Origin: Devosia sp. XK-2
GTDB lineage: Bacteria > Pseudomonadota > Alphaproteobacteria > Rhizobiales > Devosiaceae
Reading direction: 5' to 3'
Assembly: GCF_037113415.1 (NCBI RefSeq)
Contig: NZ_CP146608.1
Coordinates: 1,880,501 to 1,944,500, forward strand
DNA length: 64,000 nt
Shown: positions 61,846-64,000 of the stretch, in pieces
Layout of the letters: each line of letters opens with the position of its first letter
Position numbering within the stretch: the stretch's first letter is position 1
The notes under the pieces: model-generated
What the model saw: only the letters and a program-made list of their open reading frames with translations
What the model was told of the DNA's origin: nothing
Database searches by the model: none
Made by a program: the position numbers and the translations under genes

Positions 61846-62364
61846 TTAAGCCGCTTCGCCCTGATCCGCGTGGGCGGCCAGAACGCGAGCAATGCCCGCA
61901 CCCGGCTGCACGAGGATGGAAGCGATGTTCTGGGCGGGCTGCTTGACCAGGCCGGCAAGCTTGGCGCGCAGTTCGTCCAGCGAGGGCATCGTTGCCAGCG
62001 CCTTGACCCCATCGGAGTCCAGAGCGGTCTGACCCATGGCACCACCGAGAATGACGAACTTCTGGTTCTTCTCGGCGAAGGCCGCTGCGATTTTTGGTGC
62101 AGCGACGGGATCTTCCGCATAGGCGATGACGGTCGGGCCGGTGAACAGGCCCGAAATGTCCGCGACATCGGTTTCCTTCAGAGCGAGCTTGGCAAGGCGG
62201 TTCTTGGCGACCTTGACCTTGCCGCCAGCCTTCTTGACCTGCACGCGCAGATCGGTGAAAGCGGCAACGGTCAGGCCGGTATTGTGCGCGACGACGATCG
62301 ATCCAGCGCCCGCAAGGGCTTCCTGGAGCGAGGCGACGACTTCACGCTTTTCCGCTCTTTCCAA
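61846..62364 (-). CDS. rplJ: Ribosomal protein L10 (uL10), TTG start
   Basis: A 172-residue stalk base protein that holds L7/L12 dimers on its C-terminal helix ([20 protein letters not shown]). I start at TTG 62364 ([17 protein letters not shown]), which matches the family N-terminus and has GGAG 7 nt upstream. A longer frame from 62490 would add a non-conserved leader. The weak start and the structured 359-nt leader suggest translational control. Confidence 0.95.
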   Translation of the reverse strand: MERAEKREVVASLQEALAGAGSIVVAHNTGLTVAAFTDLRVQVKKAGGKVKVAKNRLAKLALKETDVADISGLFTGPTVIAYAEDPVAAPKIAAAFAEKNQKFVILGGAMGQTALDSDGVKALATMPSLDELRAKLAGLVKQPAQNIASILVQPGAGIARVLAAHADQGEAA

Positions 62365-62723
62365 TGCTAGTCTCCACAAATTGACCCCAAGGTGGAACAC
62401 CAAGGAGCCATTGCCAATTGCTGCCCCCTGCCCTTTTGGGACCGGGGAACAACGGTTAGTGCCTGCCAACCGGGAGCCCGCTGGGGGCAACTGGCTTAGG
62501 TTCGAACCTCAACCCCATGGGCCGTTCGGCCCGGAATTGGGTCTCACCCCGTCTATTGCTGGCTCCATCTGGAATTAACGGCGGAACGCCGGCCGGCAGT
62601 CTCGGACAGGACTTTTTCAGCGTCAGGGCGAACCCTTCGGCCGAAATACCGGGCAATCGAAACTGCCCGGAATTTTGCGAGGAGCGCTATACGGCAATAA
62701 AGCCCGCGCTCCTAGTCTTTTCT
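62365..62723 (-). promoter_or_regulatory. rplJ (L10) leader region
   Basis: 359 nt between rplA and rplJ. In minus-strand order there is a GGAGCGC/GCGCTCC hairpin right after rplA, a 7-bp CCGGGCA/TGCCCGG stem (62649-62670), then GTCCTGTCCGAGACTGCCGG. From memory, that last phrase resembles alphaproteobacterial L10 leaders. L10(L12)4 is known to bind such leaders to repress translation; here this is inferred. Confidence 0.55.
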
Positions 62724-63416
62724 TCAGACGGCCGAAGACGGCTCGACATGAACGCCCGGGCCCATGGTCGAGGAAACCGCGACCTTCTTGACATAGGTGC
62801 CCTTGGCGCCAGCAGGCTTGGACTTCTGCACGGCATCGGTGAAGGCCTTGATATTGGCCAGCAGCGCCTCTTCCGAGAACGACACCTTGCCAATACCGGC
62901 ATGGATGATACCGGCCTTTTCAACGCGATATTCCACAGCGCCGCCCTTGGCAGCGCCAACGGCGCCCTTGACGTCCATGGTCACGGTGCCGACCTTGGGG
63001 TTCGGCATCAGGTTGCGCGGGCCCAGGATCTTACCCAGACGACCGACCAGCGGCATCATATCCGGCGTGGCAATGCAGCGATCGAACTCGATCTTGCCCG
63101 ACTGGATGGTTTCCATCAGCTCTTCGGCGCCGACAATGTCAGCACCAGCAGCGGTGGCCTCGTCAGCCTTGGCGCCACGAGCAAACACGGCGACACGAAC
63201 GGTCTTACCGGTGCCATTGGGCAGACTGACAACGCCGCGGACCATCTGGTCAGCGTGACGCGGGTCAACACCCAGGTTCATCGCGATCTCAACGGTTTCG
63301 TCGAACTTGGCGGAGGCCTTCGACTTCACCAGCTTAACAGCTTCTTCAAGCGAATAGAGCTTGTTGCGGTCGATGCCTTCACGGCCGGCGGCAACCTTCT
63401 TTGCGATCTTTGCCAT
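62724..63416 (-). CDS. rplA: Ribosomal protein L1 (uL1)
   Basis: A 230-residue L1-stalk protein. [40 protein letters not shown] and the domain [22 protein letters not shown] are signatures. In E. coli L1 represses rplK-rplA by binding the rplK leader. Starts 6 bp after rplK. Confidence 0.98.
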   Translation of the reverse strand: MAKIAKKVAAGREGIDRNKLYSLEEAVKLVKSKASAKFDETVEIAMNLGVDPRHADQMVRGVVSLPNGTGKTVRVAVFARGAKADEATAAGADIVGAEELMETIQSGKIEFDRCIATPDMMPLVGRLGKILGPRNLMPNPKVGTVTMDVKGAVGAAKGGAVEYRVEKAGIIHAGIGKVSFSEEALLANIKAFTDAVQKSKPAGAKGTYVKKVAVSSTMGPGVHVEPSSAV

Positions 63417-63422
63417 TTGTTC

Positions 63423-63851
63423 TTAGCCCTCGACCTGGATGCCCATCGACCGGGCGGAACCGGCGATCATGCTCATTGCGGCCTCAACGTCGTCCGCGTT
63501 GAGATCCTTCATCTTCTTTTCGGCGATATCGCGCAGCTGAGCCTGCGTGATGGTGCCGGCGCTTTCCTTGCCCGGAAGCTTGGAGCCGGACTTGAGCTTC
63601 ATGGCCTGCTTGATGAAGTAGGTCACCGGCGGCTGCTTCATCTCGAAGGTGAAGCTCTTGTCCGCATAGGCGGTGATGATGGTCGGAATGGGCGAGCCCT
63701 TGTCGAGCTCCTGCGTAGCCGCATTGAAGGCCTTGCAGAATTCCATGATGTTCAGACCGCGCTGACCCAGCGCCGGACCGATCGGGGGCGACGGGGTGGC
63801 AGAGCCAGCCGGCACCTGGAGCTTGATATAGCCCACAATTTTCTTAGCCAT
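63423..63851 (-). CDS. rplK: Ribosomal protein L11 (uL11)
   Basis: A 142-residue protein of the GTPase-associated centre. [40 protein letters not shown] (the thiostrepton-contact prolines) and the rRNA-binding C-terminal domain ending RSMGIQVEG. Length is invariant. It follows nusG by 118 bp with a hairpin in between. Confidence 0.98.
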   Translation of the reverse strand: MAKKIVGYIKLQVPAGSATPSPPIGPALGQRGLNIMEFCKAFNAATQELDKGSPIPTIITAYADKSFTFEMKQPPVTYFIKQAMKLKSGSKLPGKESAGTITQAQLRDIAEKKMKDLNADDVEAAMSMIAGSARSMGIQVEG

Positions 63852-63943
63852 TTTGTTTCCTTTCAGTGGTCACGATTGACCGAGTAAGGCCGTGGTTCGG
63901 TTTCCTGACGCCGGCTAAAGCGCCATCCCCTTCCACGGGTTTT

Positions 63944-63961
63944 ATCCGGCCTGGGCCGGAT
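63944..63961 (-). terminator. Hairpin between nusG and rplK
   Basis: ATCCGGCC-CA-GGCCGGAT on the minus strand, an 8-bp stem, 9 nt after the nusG stop, followed by AAAACCC. No U-tract, so processing or mRNA stability is more likely than termination. Confidence 0.55.
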
Positions 63962-63969
63962 AGCTTTGG

Positions 63970-64000
63970 TCAGACCTTTTCGACCTGACCGTATTCGAGC
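63970..64000 (-). CDS. nusG: Transcription antitermination protein NusG, C-terminal fragment (cut by window end)
   Basis: Only the last 10 codons lie in the window, reading LEYGQVEKV then TGA at 63970. This is the terminal strand of the NusG KOW domain, and nusG upstream of rplK is the standard order. NusG couples RNA polymerase to the ribosome and to Rho. The rest of the gene continues beyond position 64000. Confidence 0.85.
   Translation of the reverse strand, partial: LEYGQVEKV

Overview
The window looks like chromosomal DNA of a high-GC alphaproteobacterium of the order Hyphomicrobiales (Rhizobiales). Supporting signs are an ATP12-type F1-ATPase assembly chaperone, the rarA-crcB-RluA-HAD-atp12 gene order, short GC-rich intergenic palindromes, a tRNA promoter of the TTGTGG-N17-TACACC type, and the protein sequences. 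A Devosia-like genus is my best guess, from general resemblance only. There are no rRNA genes, CRISPR arrays, prophage genes or intact transposases.

Positions 1-32000 are an ordinary mixed region: a GST, an MgtE magnesium transporter, a complete ugpBAEC glycerol-3-phosphate importer with a tandem Pho-box-like array upstream, tRNA-Leu(GAG), lipB, rimO, a phosphotriesterase-family protein, an ion transporter, an MraY paralogue, an APH-type kinase and chorismate mutase. These are followed by a repeat-rich accessory stretch (about 18500-19830), a sulfate importer without its ATPase (cysP-cysU-cysW), folP-folB-folK, a six-gene minus-strand group (htrA, rarA, crcB, rluA-family, HAD, atp12) and ornithine decarboxylase.

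Positions 32500-64000 are the translation and transcription core, all on the minus strand apart from one gene. In transcription order they read: the end of nusG, rplK-rplA-rplJ-rplL-rpoB-rpoC, then one plus-strand flavoprotein oxidoreductase, then rpsL-rpsG-fusA-tuf, the S10-spc-alpha block from rpsJ to secY-adk, and rpsM-rpsK-rpoA-rplQ. Intergenic stem-loops (after tuf, before secY, around rpsK, before rpoB, before rplJ) divide the block into transcription units.

The most unusual material is in the small elements. A 95-codon GIY-YIG nuclease gene is enclosed by a perfect 28-bp inverted repeat, each arm itself a palindrome, which suggests a self-contained mobile or REP-like cassette. A separate family of three two-hairpin repeats shows compensatory stem changes. 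A 150-bp MITE-like element with nested inverted repeats lies nearby. Other points to check are Arg88 in ribosomal protein S12 (the position of the streptomycin-resistance substitution K88R), a proline in the Walker A motif of a small kinase, an HDH variant of the MraY histidine motif, and a strong terminator directly between tuf and rpsJ.
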